Shown here: piece after piece, positions 1-11,199 of the stretch
How the letters are laid out: each line of letters starts with the position of its first letter
Numbering within the stretch: the stretch's first letter is position 1
From: Chloranthus sessilifolius
Taxonomy: Eukaryota > Streptophyta > Magnoliopsida > Chloranthales > Chloranthaceae
Reading direction: 5' to 3'
Assembly (NCBI GenBank): GCA_021018995.1
Contig: CM037591.1
Span: forward strand, 67,607,901-67,671,900
Length of the DNA stretch: 64,000 bases
The notes under the pieces: generated by a model
The model's database searches: none
Told to the model about the DNA's origin: nothing
Seen by the model: the letters and a program-made list of their open reading frames with translations, nothing else
Program-made: the position numbers and the translations under genes

Positions 1-184
1 GTGTGTGTGGATTTTGACAAAAATTTGTAATCCAATGTAAATTTTTTATCAAAGTATGGCATAGAAATTTTTTTTAACACACATGACCATGATGATGTGT
101 TTTGTAGAACCAAGGATCACTTGATATCATAAATTACCAAGATAAATCAAATAGACAGAGAAATTTGAAAAACCAACGGAATTT

Positions 185-925
185 GATCAAAACCGATTAA
201 TCGATTAATCGATTTCGAAATTCGATTAATCGATTTTGTTTGATTAGTCGACTGGCATGTGCCAGTGACTGGGAACTTGAATAAGGATTAGAAAAATGAC
301 AGAGTGAAATTTCAATTAATCGATCTTGTTTTTGATTAATCGATTTAGGTTTTCGATTAATCGAATTGAGGGTTCGATTAATCGAACAAATTGGGAATTT
401 TAGAAGAACTTAGAGGGATTTTATGAAATTTCGATTAATCGAGGAGGAATTCGATTAATCGATTTATGATTTTGATTAATCGAAATCCATTTCGATTAAT
501 CGATTAACTTAAGAAAATTAGAAAAATTTGAAGTATGAGAAACGATTTCGATTAATCGAAGTGGAATTCGATTAATCGATTTGAGATTTCGATTTATCGA
601 ATCATAGTTCGACTAATCGAGTAACTTAAAGAATCCTGAAAATTTTGGAAGGGACTGCACGATTTCGATTAATCGAAGTGAATTTTGATTAATCAATTTT
701 GAAATTTTGATTAATCGAAATGGATTTCGATTAATCGACTGGCTCGCACCAGTGAGCTCTATAACTTGAAATTTTAAATGGATACGATTTCGATTAATCG
801 AAATGGGTTCGATTAATCGACTTCGACTTTCGACTAATCGATTTTGGAAATCGATTAATCGATTTCGCGTGGCTTGACTTAGTTTTGAATCTCGATTAAT
901 CGAGATTGGATTTTGATTAATCGAA
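185..925. repeat. Array of about 25 TCGATTAATCGA palindromes (internal, element A)
   Basis: About 25 exact or one-base variants of the 12-bp perfect palindrome TCGATTAATCGA occur every 20-40 bases, usually as ATTTCGATTAATCGA. Spacer text differs between copies, so this is an array of a short motif and not an ordinary tandem repeat of a longer unit. It ends just before the TATA box of the extra ORF. The same motif recurs in the LTR of this element (3600-4042) and at both equivalent places in element C. Confidence 0.95.
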
Positions 926-930
926 TCTAA

Positions 931-1171
931 ACCTATATATATAAATTTGGGGATTTTGTTCCCCATCCGAAATCGTTTGAGCTTTTGAGTTTTGGGCGCC
1001 TTTTCTCCTTCTTCTCCTGCCATCCATCTGAGCTAGGGTTTTGGGGCATTTCAAACCGATTTCGGACCACGATCACCTATTTTGGATCGAAACTCTACGG
1101 TAAACCCTAGATTTGTGCTTTTTCTTTCCATTTGAGCTATAAATACCCTATTTTAAGCTTATTTTCCTAAA
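931..1171 (+). promoter_or_regulatory. TATA box and leader of the element A extra ORF
   Basis: TATATATATAAAT at 934-946 is followed by about 225 bases of leader, pyrimidine-rich in its middle, containing AAACCCTAG-type telo-box motifs, up to the ATG at 1172. Element C has the same arrangement at 40516-40741, with a comparable spacing and the words GGCGCC-TTTTCTCC and TTTTGGATCGAAACTC conserved. This looks like a private promoter with an untranslated leader; a GTAAACCC word in the leader could be a splice donor. Promoter activity is inferred. Confidence 0.6.
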
Positions 1172-2716
1172 ATGCCACCCAAGACTAGGTTGTCTTCGAA
1201 GAAGGTGACCTCTAAACTCCTGGTTCGGCGTAAGAACGCCGCACCACCACCACCTACCCCATCGCCGGTGAGGACTCCGTCACCGTCGACATCGGAGACC
1301 ACCTCCGGTTCGACGAGCGCATCCTCGCTCAAGTCTTCATGCGAATCGACACCCATGCCGCCACCACCCACTAACGTGCTACAACCCAATGAGTGGTGGG
1401 CAGCCAAGACCTTTGAGGTCGAATGCATCATAGACCCAACCCTCTTAACGAACGTACCGGGCGAGACCCAATGGGCCCGCAACTAGCTCCAAAATGCCAG
1501 TCTCGGCAACCTTCTCAAACCAATCTGGGGTTCCTACTACCCTAGGTTAGTGAGATTATTTTACCAAGGGCTCGTAGACGGCCCTACCGACGACGTGGTG
1601 TTGACCAAGATAGAGGGTCGAGACTACACCATTACCCGTCGCCATATACACGAGGTACTCGAGTGTTACCTCGATTTCACCCCAGAGACCACCCTCTTCC
1701 CACCCTTTGAAGAGGAAGTTAGATTTGAGGAGATCATGACCCGCATGACAAACAGGAAAAAGGGGTCGGAATCCTCCATCAAGAGGGTCGACCTTCCCCA
1801 CTACATGTGGATGCTTGATTCCATAATCAAGTGTAACCTCTACCCGTTGCGGCACGACACCGAGCGGATTGAGGTAGTGCAACAGGCACTATATGCGGCC
1901 TTTTGTGGCCGGTGGTTCGACGCGACCATGCTCATCCTAGAGGGGATGAAATATATAAAAGGAAAACTAATGAAGGGCAACTTGAGGCCCAAGGAGAAAA
2001 TGTCGTATGCTCGGTTGATCTCGAGCATGTTGGAGTGTTACTCCAATGCTCCCGAGTATGCGGTATCGCCCCACGAGGTGCGGGCGACGGACCGAGTGAA
2101 GACGTTTTCGAAGTCTTCATGGACCCATAGCTACAACTTGTTGAAGCGGACCCTACTGGCTCCGGGTTCAGTTCCAGCAGCGGCAGTAGCACCACCACCA
2201 CCCCCACCACCACATCAGGACCCACCCGTGGGTGGGGCGCACCCGGCTGAGCCTTCAGCAGAGGGGGCACCCTCCCATACCACCGTTTCACCTACATCGC
2301 CAGCACAGTCCGCACCAGCTACACCCACATCATCCTACCGCCAGCGCATAGCTCACTCCGGCCCTACCGTCGAGGAGGTGTTGGCACGTATGGAGGCTAA
2401 CAACAAGCGGATGAACCAGAGGATGGACTTCCTTATGTTCCATACCCTCCTCTACATCTACCCGTTGGACTACCAGTGGTATTTAGCTCAGGAAGAGGAG
2501 TGGACCGCTGAACAGACTGCCTTCCATAGGGGTCCCGTCTTCCGTCCGACCACCATGACTACTGTATTTGGTACTTCCACTTCTGCATTCAGTGGCCAAG
2601 AGACACCACACCACGCCCTCCTACCGACCACCCAGCTAGCGACTTCCACAGACAGCAGCGGCAGGCCACATTTCATAGCTCCATCACCGGACCAGCCTGA
2701 CGAGGGGACTGCATGA
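1172..2716 (+). pseudogene. Extra ORF of gypsy family A/C, placed between pol and 3' LTR (broken)
   Basis: A protein-coding remnant lies after pol and before the 3' LTR, in the same sense as the element. The amino end is basic and then Pro/Ser/Thr-rich (PPKTRLSSKK, RRKNAAPPPP, PTPSPVRTPSPS). It is followed by a globular part containing EWWAAKTFEVE, RLFYQGL, TKIEGRDYTITRRHIHEVLE, FPPFEEE and LPHYMWMLDSIIKCNLYP. A second proline-rich linker leads to a helical, coiled-coil-like tail (EEVLARMEANNKRMNQRMDF). From memory the globular part resembles the broad 'putative plant transposon protein' family (Pfam PF20167) common in plant gypsy elements; I could not run a profile. There is no signal peptide or membrane segment, so an envelope role is unlikely. 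The function is unknown. The copy is broken at least once. Confidence 0.75.
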
Positions 2717-3011
2717 GCCTCGTGCTCTCGTCTTCTTTTTGAGTTGTTTTCCTTGTATGTATGAGTGTTTTGCATGCCAACCTATCTGGCAATTTGTAAA
2801 AATTTTCAGACACTTAATAGAAATCAAAATTTTGGTGTAAATTTTCCAATATCGTTGTATTTTCTATTCTATACTTGTATTTCTTTGTAATTGCCTTACT
2901 ATGTCTGGAGTCAACTAGGCCACCTCACCTGAGAGTGTGGGGGGAGGGGGGACCCAGACTTACGCACCTTTGGGTTATTTTCGAGGACGAAAATTCCCAA
3001 GGTGGGGAGGA
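2717..3011 (+). other. 3' untranslated region and polypurine tract of element A
   Basis: There is no coding signal here. The stretch ends in the words TTTTCGAGGACGAAAATTCC and AAGGTGGGGAGGA directly before the LTR. This purine-rich block is the normal plus-strand primer of gypsy elements and is almost the same before the 3' LTR of element C. Confidence 0.85.
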
Positions 3012-3599
3012 TGTAATATCCCAAAGAATCACGTTAAACAGTGACCTCAAGATCCGTGCTCGATTGGTCATAGGTTTGACCAAATAGGATTTCAATAGTT
3101 AGCATAAGGTGCAATGAACGGATGAGATGTGAGAATTCGAGTGAATATGGAAAGTGTGATGAAAATCTGGAGTCACATACACCTGTTCTGGTGTATGTGC
3201 TCAACACACGGGTTGAATGAGAAATAAAAAGGGTTTAATAGCCCTAATTTCTCTTTTGCTTGGTTGTTGAGAGAGAGTAAAGAAGAGAGAGAGGAAGTAA
3301 GGAAGGGTAGTTGAGCTAGGAGTTATTGTGGGTGATTGGAAGGGGACTCAAGCATTTAAAAAGGGTGATTCAACGCAAAGGATCCGTCCAAGCCAAAGCT
3401 GGAACCCTAGCCTTTCCAATCCACTTGATTTAATCAATTTGAGATTGATTGAAGGTAAAATTCTTGTAGATTAAATGCATAGATTACATGGTTTAATTGT
3501 AGATAGAAATAGCTAAAATCATAGGATAATGACTTAGAAAAGAAGGAAAAACTAGTTGAAAGAAGATTGGGAAGAACAGCCCAAGAGGGGGCTGAATCT

Positions 3600-4042
3600 G
3601 GCCATTTCGATTAATCGAAAGTGAGACTCGATTAATCGATTTTTGCCAAGAAGTTGAAAAGTCAGACGACCCCGATTTCGATTAATCGAATTAAGTTTCG
3701 ATTAATCGACTTTGAATTTCGATTAATCGATTTTGGTATCAATTAATCGACTGGGAACCTCCAGTGAACTCCAGTGGAGGGAAGAAAAGGACTTGGAGAA
3801 ATCGACTAATCGAAATGGAATTTCGATTAATCGATTTAGAATTTTGATTAATCGATTTGGGATCGAATAATCGATTTTGGGAATTAGATTACTCGAATTG
3901 AGAATCGAATGGATAGAGTGGAGAATTTCGATTAATCGAATTGGGATTCGATTAATCGAATGGGAATCTCGATTAATCGATTTGAGAATCGATTAATCGA
4001 TTTTGAACTTCGATTAATCGATTTTGGAGTTCGATTAATCAA
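3600..4042. repeat. Palindrome array inside LTR A (about 16 TCGATTAATCGA-type units)
   Basis: This is the same 12-bp palindrome as in the internal array at 185-925, here inside the LTR between the donor-like and acceptor-like words. Spacers are unrelated between units. Confidence 0.95.
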
Positions 4043-5071
4043 ATGTGCCAGTTTTTATTGACTTTTGAGTTTGACTTTAAGATTCTTGGAGGGTCTTGGA
4101 CCTTCTTTGTTATATCCTTAGTGATGTATTTCATATGTTATGTGGTACCATAGGTGGTACGTGTGAGCTTGGGCACAAGGAGCCATGAGGGACCTTGATG
4201 CATGATCAAACAGAGACTTGAGGTAGGGAGCACCTTGAACATGTACTTTATTTTGCAAGAGCATGTATGTAGTGATATAGAATTCAATTCAAACTATTTT
4301 TATTTCTTAAGAGTTGTGAAAAGTGTGCGTGTGTGACATCTAAAAGAGTAATCACAATGAGCCATCCCTAGGGGATGAGGAAGTAAAGAAATAAGAGCAT
4401 CAGGTGTGATGCAAGTGAATGGATACATCCCAGGGATGTATCCAAGATTGAATTATGTCTGATAAGGCCTAACTGATATAAGATAGCACACTTACACGGT
4501 GAATAACTATATGTAAAGCACCTTATATTTTTGTTATTTGAGGTTTGATAGGATACCCCACCGACGTGGTGGGATACCCACGACTGGCGCGGCAGGATAT
4601 CCGTGACCGATACGGCGGCTAAATCGTAGGCCAGTGCGGAGGCTTATCCGTACACAGTAAGCACACCCCAGGGGTGTTGAATTGAGATATGTTGAAACCC
4701 CGCCACCGATCCCCAGGGGAAAGGGGCTTGGGTACTATTGGTATTCCCAGGGAATATATTTAAAACTGTCTATATAGATAACGATGAAGGGTATCTCATC
4801 GGGGCTCGATGCTATATTGCTCGGGGACTACTTAAGTTGAAAGGTTGAGTTTTCCTTTAGGCCTTTTCAGTGTCATTCATGAATAATTAAAAGACATGAG
4901 TAAACTACCAGTAAAATATGATTATTTTCAACTGTTGTTCATCAGTAACTGCATAGACACATCATGCATGGCATATCATGGAATATATGTGAGTTGTAAT
5001 TTATATGTTCAATTGTGTTCTGTTCCCTATTGAGCTAGGATGTAGCTCACCCTTTAGACTATACGTCGCAG

Positions 5072-5175
5072 GTCCACTATTAGCAGCTGCCGAGGCTTCA
5101 GGGGACATTAACCCTGGTGAGTCATACCCGGCACCTGGAGACGAGTTGGAGCCACCTCCTGAGGACTTCTTCTAG
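5072..5175 (+). other. Acidic short frame after GACTATACGTCGCAG (LTR A)
   Basis: Starting after the AG of GACTATACGTCGCAG, the frame beginning at the third base stays open for about 33 codons and ends with GDELEPPPEDFF and a stop. Equivalent frames with the same acidic, proline-containing tail occur in LTRs of B, D and E. The AG looks like a 3' splice site with polypyrimidine-poor but conserved context. Coding is inferred from conservation of the peptide pattern. Confidence 0.5.
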
Positions 5176-7154
5176 AGGACTCCGTTGTGCAGCTTTGAGA
5201 GTTTTTGTGAGCGTGTTTTGTGCGGCTTGGTATGTCAAGCCTTATTTTCGTTAAACAATGTAATTAAGTCATGAGATTATTCTTTTGGGGCGAACCATCA
5301 TTGATGATCAGCGATCATCGATGGTTCGGATCGGTTCTCCATTCATGCAGAGGAATGAAGGTAGAACTGTCTTTTGAGAAATATTTCAATGATAATTTAA
5401 TTCCGCAGCTTTATTTATTATTTCAGTGCAGTTCATTGCTTGATATACCAATGTTCCGTGCATAGCTAAGGGGCACGGTCAAGATGATCGTGCTGATGGC
5501 ACGGATTTTGGGGTGCCGAAATCCGGGATGTCACACGAATTCTTCCATCTCTTTCTCTAGCATGTTAATGGTGGCCCTCGGGCCCATTCCTCCTTATAGG
5601 TGTGGCAGCAACAGTGCTTGGTGTATATCGGTGTGCAGATTTTTTTGGGGAGTTGTCGGGGGAATGATTTTTCCTACCTCAATCAGGTCTTGCACTACAT
5701 GTTTTAATAGGTAGTATTGATCTGTTAGATGACTTGACGCCTGGTGAAAATTATAGTGTGCATTAGGGTCAAAATTTCTTTGGAGTGAGTTTGGTAGAGG
5801 TTGCAGTTGGAACGGAGTAACCAACTCCTTTTCAATTAGCAGGGGAAGCAACACATTCAAAGATTGTCCCAATGGCGTGAATACCCTGTTAAGGTGGGCC
5901 CTTCTCTGTTCGGGGGTTTGCTGTGCCCATGGGACGTTGCCCTATCTCTGCACCTGATTTGCTTGTATTGGGGCCTGCTGTGCCACCCTAAATTGAGAGG
6001 GGGCCGTGCTAGTGCTGGGTTGCGAGGTTGTTATTGCTTAAATCTCTGCCCCTATCATTTTCTCATTCCTCTGTTCAATCAATTTGCGGACCCCATCAAT
6101 CACAATTTTATTCAATCGGCCCCCTCTTACCGCGTCTTTACAGCGATTGTCATTTCGTACAAGGTCAGCAAAATTGGCCTGCTGTTGGTATACAAGAAAA
6201 TTGGATATAACTGGCAACATACTTTTGGAGATCATCTCAATTTGTTCCTCATCCGATATTTTGTTCCTTACTTAAGTTGCTAGGGCCCTCCACCTTCCGA
6301 GGTATTCATTAGAAGTTTTATCAAACTTTTGCTTTAATCGAGCCATATCAGACTTGCTCGGCTCTATGTCGATATTATAGACATATTGCTCTTGAAACAA
6401 ATGGGTGAGGTCTTTCATATTTTCAACATCGATGGTTCAATATACAGAAATCATCTCAGTGCTAGGCCAGTGAGGCTTTTCTGAAACATTTTGATGAGGA
6501 GTCATTCAACTCTGCCGTATTGGCACATATCTCCATAGTAAGACTTAAGGTGGGTGATTGGATTACCGGTGCCATTGTATTTGTCAAAGTCGGCACTTTG
6601 AAATTATGAGGTAATGACACCTCAGCAAACAAACAAAGATCTGAAAAATTAGTGGCAATGATCTCAGTCCCACCCAGCTTCATTATTTATTTCTAGATTT
6701 TATCCATTTGTTCTTTCAATAGCTCTGATTCTCTGGACGGTAATGCTGGAGTTGGTCCCCCAATAGCCTCCATTTATTTTGGGTGGTTTGTTGGTTGGTG
6801 AGTGTGGGTGGTGAGGGATTGAACCCGGTAAAAGTCCCTACGTAGGCCTCACCATTTTAGGCCTCATCTTCCTCATATTGGTGACCCGCATCAACAAATG
6901 GTGGAGGAAGGGTGAGGTTATCCTGTTGATTCTGAATGGGTTGGAGAGGTGCTTAGTCGCACCATTGTAAGTGTGGGAAGCTTTGATGATTGGTTTGTGG
7001 ATTAAGGGGATGGGGTGAATTGCGGATTTTGGGCGGGTGCCTGGTGAGGCCATTGTGCTTGATGGGTATTTTCAGGATTTGATTGGGGGGTAAGAGGATG
7101 TGTGATTTGAGGATTTTAGATGGTTTGAGATGGGTTCCCATGTTGGGTTGGGTA

Positions 7155-7320
7155 CAAGGATCAAAATTTCGGGTTTCGTTTGGGTTTCGGAGGGGACCGA
7201 AATTTTCAGCCCCATACAAAAATGATCGAAATTTCGGTCCCATATTATCATTTCGGTGGGGACCAAAACTGATAATTTTGACCAAAATTTTGGTCATTTT
7301 GGCTGAAATTTTGATCCTTG
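7155..7320. mobile_element. hAT-type MITE, 166 bp, in the gag of element G
   Basis: Terminal inverted repeats CAAGGATCAAAATTTC / GAAATTTTGATCCTTG bound a fold-back rich in AATTTCGGTC words. It is flanked by an exact 8-bp duplication GTTGGGTA (7147-7154 and 7321-7328), the target-site length of hAT transposons. There is no coding capacity. It inserted after element G was in place. Confidence 0.85.
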
Positions 7321-7799
7321 GTTGGGTATGAAGGATATGAATGCGTAGGATTCATGTCGAATTGGTGGGTTGGATAAGACAGGTTTGCTATTTGGGAGCG
7401 AACAAGGTGTATTTGTTGGGTGTGGGTGTATGTGGAAAATTGGGGGAATGATGGAGGGTTTGAAAATGTTACCCTTGGATTCAGGCTGGAATGGGCATGT
7501 GGTTGGGTATGAGACCTTTGAGGCCCACTTGGGTGGCTCCCAAGTTGATGGTGTGAACCTTGGGTGGTGTGGATTATAGGTAGTTGGTTAGGATTGGGGT
7601 TTTTAGTGAAGGTGGTGTGGAGATTTTGGAGAGTATGTTGGGGGTTAAATGGTTCTTGGGGTGGATTGGGATGTCTTTGGGAAGCTTTCCAAGCTGAGTA
7701 GACCCTCATCATGTCCTCCATCATGGCCATGGGGTCAGATATGGAATTCGATGTGGATGGCCCACTTGATTTAGTAGGGTTGGAAATGCTTGGGTTGAT

Positions 7800-7965
7800 G
7801 TGGAATGCAAAATGGGTGTATCTTGGGTGGAGGGGAAAATGGGTGTATTTTGAGTGGAGGGAAAGATGGGTGTGTTTTGGGTGGATATGTAGGGGAAAGT
7901 GGGTGTAATTTGGGTGGATGGAAAAATGGGTATATTTTGAGTGGAGGGAAAAATGGGTGCACTGA
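7800..7965. repeat. Short tandem repeat in gag amino end (about 27 bp unit, about 6 copies)
   Basis: The unit is like AATGGGTGTATTTTGGGTGG followed by AGGGA, repeated with small changes. Read on the minus strand it encodes the Pro/His/Lys-rich low-complexity amino end of the gag of G. Confidence 0.8.
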
Positions 7966-8100
7966 AAAGTCGGTGATGCTAAACGGGAGTTGGGTGAGTG
8001 GAATGGATATAGGAATCTCCTCCGATTGGGAGTATGGTGGGGAAGTTCTAGTATTGGTGGCGCATGTTACTACTGGCCATACCATGGTTTGATAGCAAGT

Positions 8101-9332
8101 GGGATATGGTCTTTTTGGGTAAGGCCCAAAGACTATCTTTTTTCTTCCCCTATGGGATGACGACAGATTTGGCGATGTCGTTGTTACAACTCCACAAGCT
8201 CTTTTTGGATCTTTTTAGCTTTTTGACTCTTTTTTTGTGTTTTTTGAATGATGATGATGAGAACTCCCTTTTCGAATAGCTTTAACTACTCCCAAAACTT
8301 CCTACGACGAGACCCAGATGCCCTCTTAAGAATTAAAGAGAAAAAATCTCTTGATCTTTAAGAGCACGAATTTCCATGTAGTAACCTGATCTCTCGAAAG
8401 AGCCAATAAGAGGGTCTCTTGACCGGCAAGAGCGTTTGGGCACTTAGAATATAGGAAATATTGAGAATCTCAAATCCAACTTACGAGAGGGTCGGGGCAA
8501 TGTCCCTTGGGACTTTTTCTTCACTTTTCGAGTCCCTCCTTTCCATGCCTAGAGGATATAAGGCTTTTTTTATTCCGCTAGCACTCTCCCCAGGATTTTA
8601 AGGCTTGGTAACAAGTTTGGTTACCCACCCGATATACCTCCAGCATAAGCACCTTCTTAGGTACTGGATGGGGTGGTTCTTTTCGAGATAATCACCACTA
8701 AGGCTGCCACTCTAGTTGGAACCGGGTTGGGTATATCATTGCCTAATTTTCCCCTCCTTTGAAAAAGCTACCCGCAAGAAACAAGTTATTATGTCCCTTG
8801 GTTCATTTTTAGCATTCTCTTGAGTGCAGTTATGCTTAAGTCCAAATTTAAGGTTTTCGCCACCGTTCACAAAACTGGGCTATGGGAGTCCTGTGCTGCC
8901 ACTATGGGCCGGTGTTCAAAGGTGTAATATGTCACAAGCAATATGAAAAAAGACGGGGTCAGTCAAGCGACTAGGCGGAAATGTAAAGTGTCAAAATATA
9001 AATGACAAAAAATTAAATTTAATTATTAAGTAAGCCCGCCAAACGGCTTAGGCGGTAACTGACGGAAAATTAAACTAAATTATCAAGTAGGCCTGCCAAA
9101 TGGCTCAGGCGATAAATGACTGAATCGTAGGGGTAAGTAAAAAAAATTCGAAATCGTAGGGGTGAGTAGCACAAAAATAGAGTAAAAATGCAAGGAATCG
9201 AAAGGGTAAGTAAAAAAAAAGTGTGGAATCATAGGGGTAAGTAGACAACCGAATACAAAAAAAAAAGAGTAACAAAGAAATAAAAACACATGTAATAGTG
9301 CCAAAACTTCAAGTAGAAGCTCTAAAAAATTA
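8101..9332 (-). other. Untranslated leader of element G
   Basis: No supported gene lies in these 1.2 kb between PBS and gag. They hold a doubled block of about 65 bases at about 9000-9110 (words CCGCCAAACGGCT and CTGCCAAATGGCT) and four short copies of GAATCGTAGGGGTAAGTA at 9120-9245. A long non-coding leader is usual for Tat elements. Confidence 0.6.
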
Positions 9333-9350
9333 TTCCCAGTGGAGTCGTCA
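9333..9350 (-). other. Primer-binding site of element G (tRNA-Arg type)
   Basis: On the minus strand this reads TGACGACTCCACTGGGAA, close to the TGGCGACTCCGCTGGGGA form that I associate with Tat/Ogre primer sites. It lies immediately inside the LTR end. Confidence 0.7.
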
Positions 9351-9354
9351 TCTA

Positions 9355-10722
9355 TGCAACATGGACTTTGCGGGTCCGTAGCGACGATGCGCTCACAAAA
9401 AAAAATGGAGTCGCCACCCAGAGCTTTTGGTATTTAGGGATACCCAAAATCAATATTGTGTGCACCAAAGTGCTAGATTTAACTCTGAATCACCGGTCTA
9501 TGCCAAAGCCTCTTAGGTAAGGACTTTGGTTATCAATCAGGAAGGTGTTAGGCACCAAATTGACCCGCTCATAAGCGGTCTCTACTATGGCCAAGTTTTA
9601 AAATAAAGAAAAAAAACAAACAACACTTTCCCTTGCCCGAAGGCACTCGTATCCTATTTGAGCCCCCCACAATCACTAAGATTTTAGCTACATAATGGCT
9701 CAAATTCTAGGATAGAGGAAAAGCCAAAAAAGGTAGAGGAATAGAGGAGAGAGCCGGAGCTCTAGGGCCCTTATAGCACTATCGTGGATCTTCTCTTTGA
9801 TGCTAACTCCGGTGAGCTTCAGAATATAAATGGGTTAGAGATGGGTTTTAACTTGCTATGGCTTGGAAGTTGAAGGGTATGAGGGATGAACTGAGATTTC
9901 CTAACTGGCTAAAGTTTGGAAATGGTATTGAAGAATGTATGGAGGCAACCTGGGTTTTAAGACCTAGAAGGTTTGAGCTTTGAGACGAGGGGAGACCTTT
10001 CTTAGAGTTTTCTCTGTTTTGAGAATTTTTCCAATTGTTTCCTTTTTTAGAAATTTTCTCTCACTGGAAAATTTTGTAGGTCTTCAAGTGAAGGGTGGGG
10101 GCCTCTATTTAAAGAGTTGGGGGAGTTTTAAGGGAGGTTCTTAAGCTTTAATGGAGGTTAAAAATTAGGTAATGTTTGAACTAAGGTTTTTGACGATTTC
10201 TAGGGCTTGGAAAAGGTGAAAATGAATTTTAATGGTAGATGATGGAGGTACCTACGATTTGAATCCTAGCATTACAATTTTTAATCTTGAATCCTGTTTA
10301 CAATTGATTCTACTTATGATTGTATCCTGAATCATGTTTACAATTGTATCCTGATTTCCTGCATTTATGTGCATTCTTTATTTCGCCATAACGTTTGATG
10401 TATAACTCGAAATTAGACGATTCTTAGCTCGTTGGAAAGGTGGGAACCTCTACTTTATTATGGTATAGGCCTAAACTCCTACATATATCTATATAAACTT
10501 TGGCATTCCTCTTTCTATCCGCTATTTTTGGTTGGTTCAAATCGGGTCCCATGTGTCCGATTAGGCTTTCTAAGAGTTTGGGTTGATTCCTAAGGGTTCG
10601 GGAAGGGTTTTAAGGGTGTGGATTAAGTTCTAAGAGTTTGAGAGGTGCTTTTGAAAGCTCAAAAGTATACCATTCTCAAAGTATGTGTCGATCAAGCCTT
10701 GCGCCAATTTTGAGTGTCTACA
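9355..10722 (-). repeat. 5' LTR of element G
   Basis: On the minus strand it starts TGTAGACACTCAAAATTGG at 10722 and ends at GTTGCA beside the PBS, about 1.37 kb. The word GGGTGGCGACTCCATTTT near 9410 is typical just before the end of Tat LTRs. A second, diverged copy of the LTR start (GTAGACATCCTAAATTAGGG) lies 48 bases further out, to 10770, so the true border may be 10722 or 10770. Confidence 0.7.
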
Positions 10723-10770
10723 CTAAGCTTAGAACGAAAGGGATCCCTTGCCCTAATTTAGGATGTCTAC

Positions 10771-11149
10771 TTTAAGTCATGCCTTCAAGATCCGTAAAAG
10801 AATAGAGCCAACGTCACTTAAAACTTTAATTTTTGCTCCCTTGGAAGCCACAATCATGCACACAACTTCAAAGTCGTGCACACGACTTCTCCTGTGCCAC
10901 ATTGTAATTATGCTCTAATTCATGCACAATCCCTTCGAAGTCATACACACGACTTCTCATGTGTCTGCTACATTATAATTCTGCTCGAACTCGTGCACAC
11001 TCCTTCAAAGTCGTGCACACAACTTTGACTGCACATGCATTTTTTGCCTAAAAAGAAGTCCTTTTGGTCCTATATCAATTAGTGGCACTTTTTGTGTAAA
11101 GCTCGGAATACCTAAAATGATAAAAACAAGGCATCCATTAGTTGAGTTA
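10771..11149. other. Spacer with palindromic AAGTCGTGCACACGACTT repeats
   Basis: No gene. Between 10855 and 11040 a unit of about 60-70 bases occurs about three times, each with a near-palindrome around GTGCAC (AAGTCGTGCACACGACTT). Its origin is not recognised; it lies between the end of element G and the first recognisable copia sequence. Confidence 0.6.
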
Positions 11150-11199
11150 GCAGTCTATTAGGTACTAGCAAGGCGAGTAAGAGGGTAAGATATGTGATA

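Larger units (their letters stand above)
1..5535 (+). mobile_element. Gypsy element A, 3' part (chromovirus-like, same family as C)
   Basis: This is the 3' portion of a Ty3/gypsy LTR element; its 5' LTR, gag and pol lie left of the window. Visible parts in order are a short stretch matching the zone just after pol in element C, a palindrome array, a TATA-bearing leader, an extra ORF, a polypurine tract and one complete LTR. The order and wording match element C (32134-45140), so both belong to one family, but A differs from C at many positions and is a distinct, probably older copy. It is inserted in the gag of Tat-like element G, which resumes at 5536. The coding part in the window is broken at least once. 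Confidence 0.85.
3012..5535 (+). repeat. 3' LTR of element A
   Basis: The LTR begins TGTAATATCCCAAAG right after the polypurine tract and ends GGGATGTCACA, with the usual TG...CA borders; length is about 2.5 kb. Parts in order: AAATAAAAAGGG near 3221 (likely promoter), a GA-rich leader, a donor-like AAGGTAAAATTC near 3453, the palindrome array, a GC-rich repeat zone at 4550-4670, GACTATACGTCGCAG ending at 5071, a short acidic frame, a GAACCATCATTGATGATC hairpin near 5290, and the terminal CCGAAATCCGGGATGTCACA. It is related along its length to the element C LTRs. Confidence 0.9.
5536..8100 (-). pseudogene. gag remains of Tat-like element G
   Basis: Minus-strand frames carry Tat-type gag wording. 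A His/Pro/Asn-rich amino end (around 7250-8085) has repeats such as PPLKIHPF. A core includes NEYLGRWRALAT near 6290 and NFLVYQQQANFADLVR near 6200. A carboxyl segment reads NFDPNAHYNFH followed by DQYYLLKHVVQDLIEVGKI at 5840-5640, the usual Tat pattern 'NFDPxxxCxxHxxxxHxTDxCxxLKxAIQDLI'. Plus-strand frames here are shadows. The gene is broken in several places and interrupted by the MITE at 7155-7320. Confidence 0.7.
5536..10722 (-). mobile_element. Tat-like gypsy element G, 5' part, minus strand
   Basis: Read on the minus strand the order is LTR (10722-9355), PBS (9350-9333), leader, then gag down to 5536, where element A interrupts it. Pol and the other LTR lie beyond A, outside the window. 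The PBS type, the TGTAGACAC LTR start and the gag wording place it in the Tat (Ogre/Retand-type) group. It is broken, with several gag interruptions, and also carries a MITE. Confidence 0.75.

Noticed and set aside
185-925. CRISPR-like spaced repeats
   Set aside because: The repeated word is a short palindrome at irregular spacing in plant LTR elements, with no cas genes and no constant spacer length.
1172-2716. Extra ORF as a retroviral-type envelope gene
   Set aside because: The position fits, but there is no signal peptide, no membrane segment and no cysteine-rich ectodomain; the composition is basic/proline-rich with a coiled coil.
7083-7908. Several plus-strand open frames with Gly/Trp-rich translations
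   Set aside because: They are shadows of the minus-strand His/Pro-rich gag of element G.
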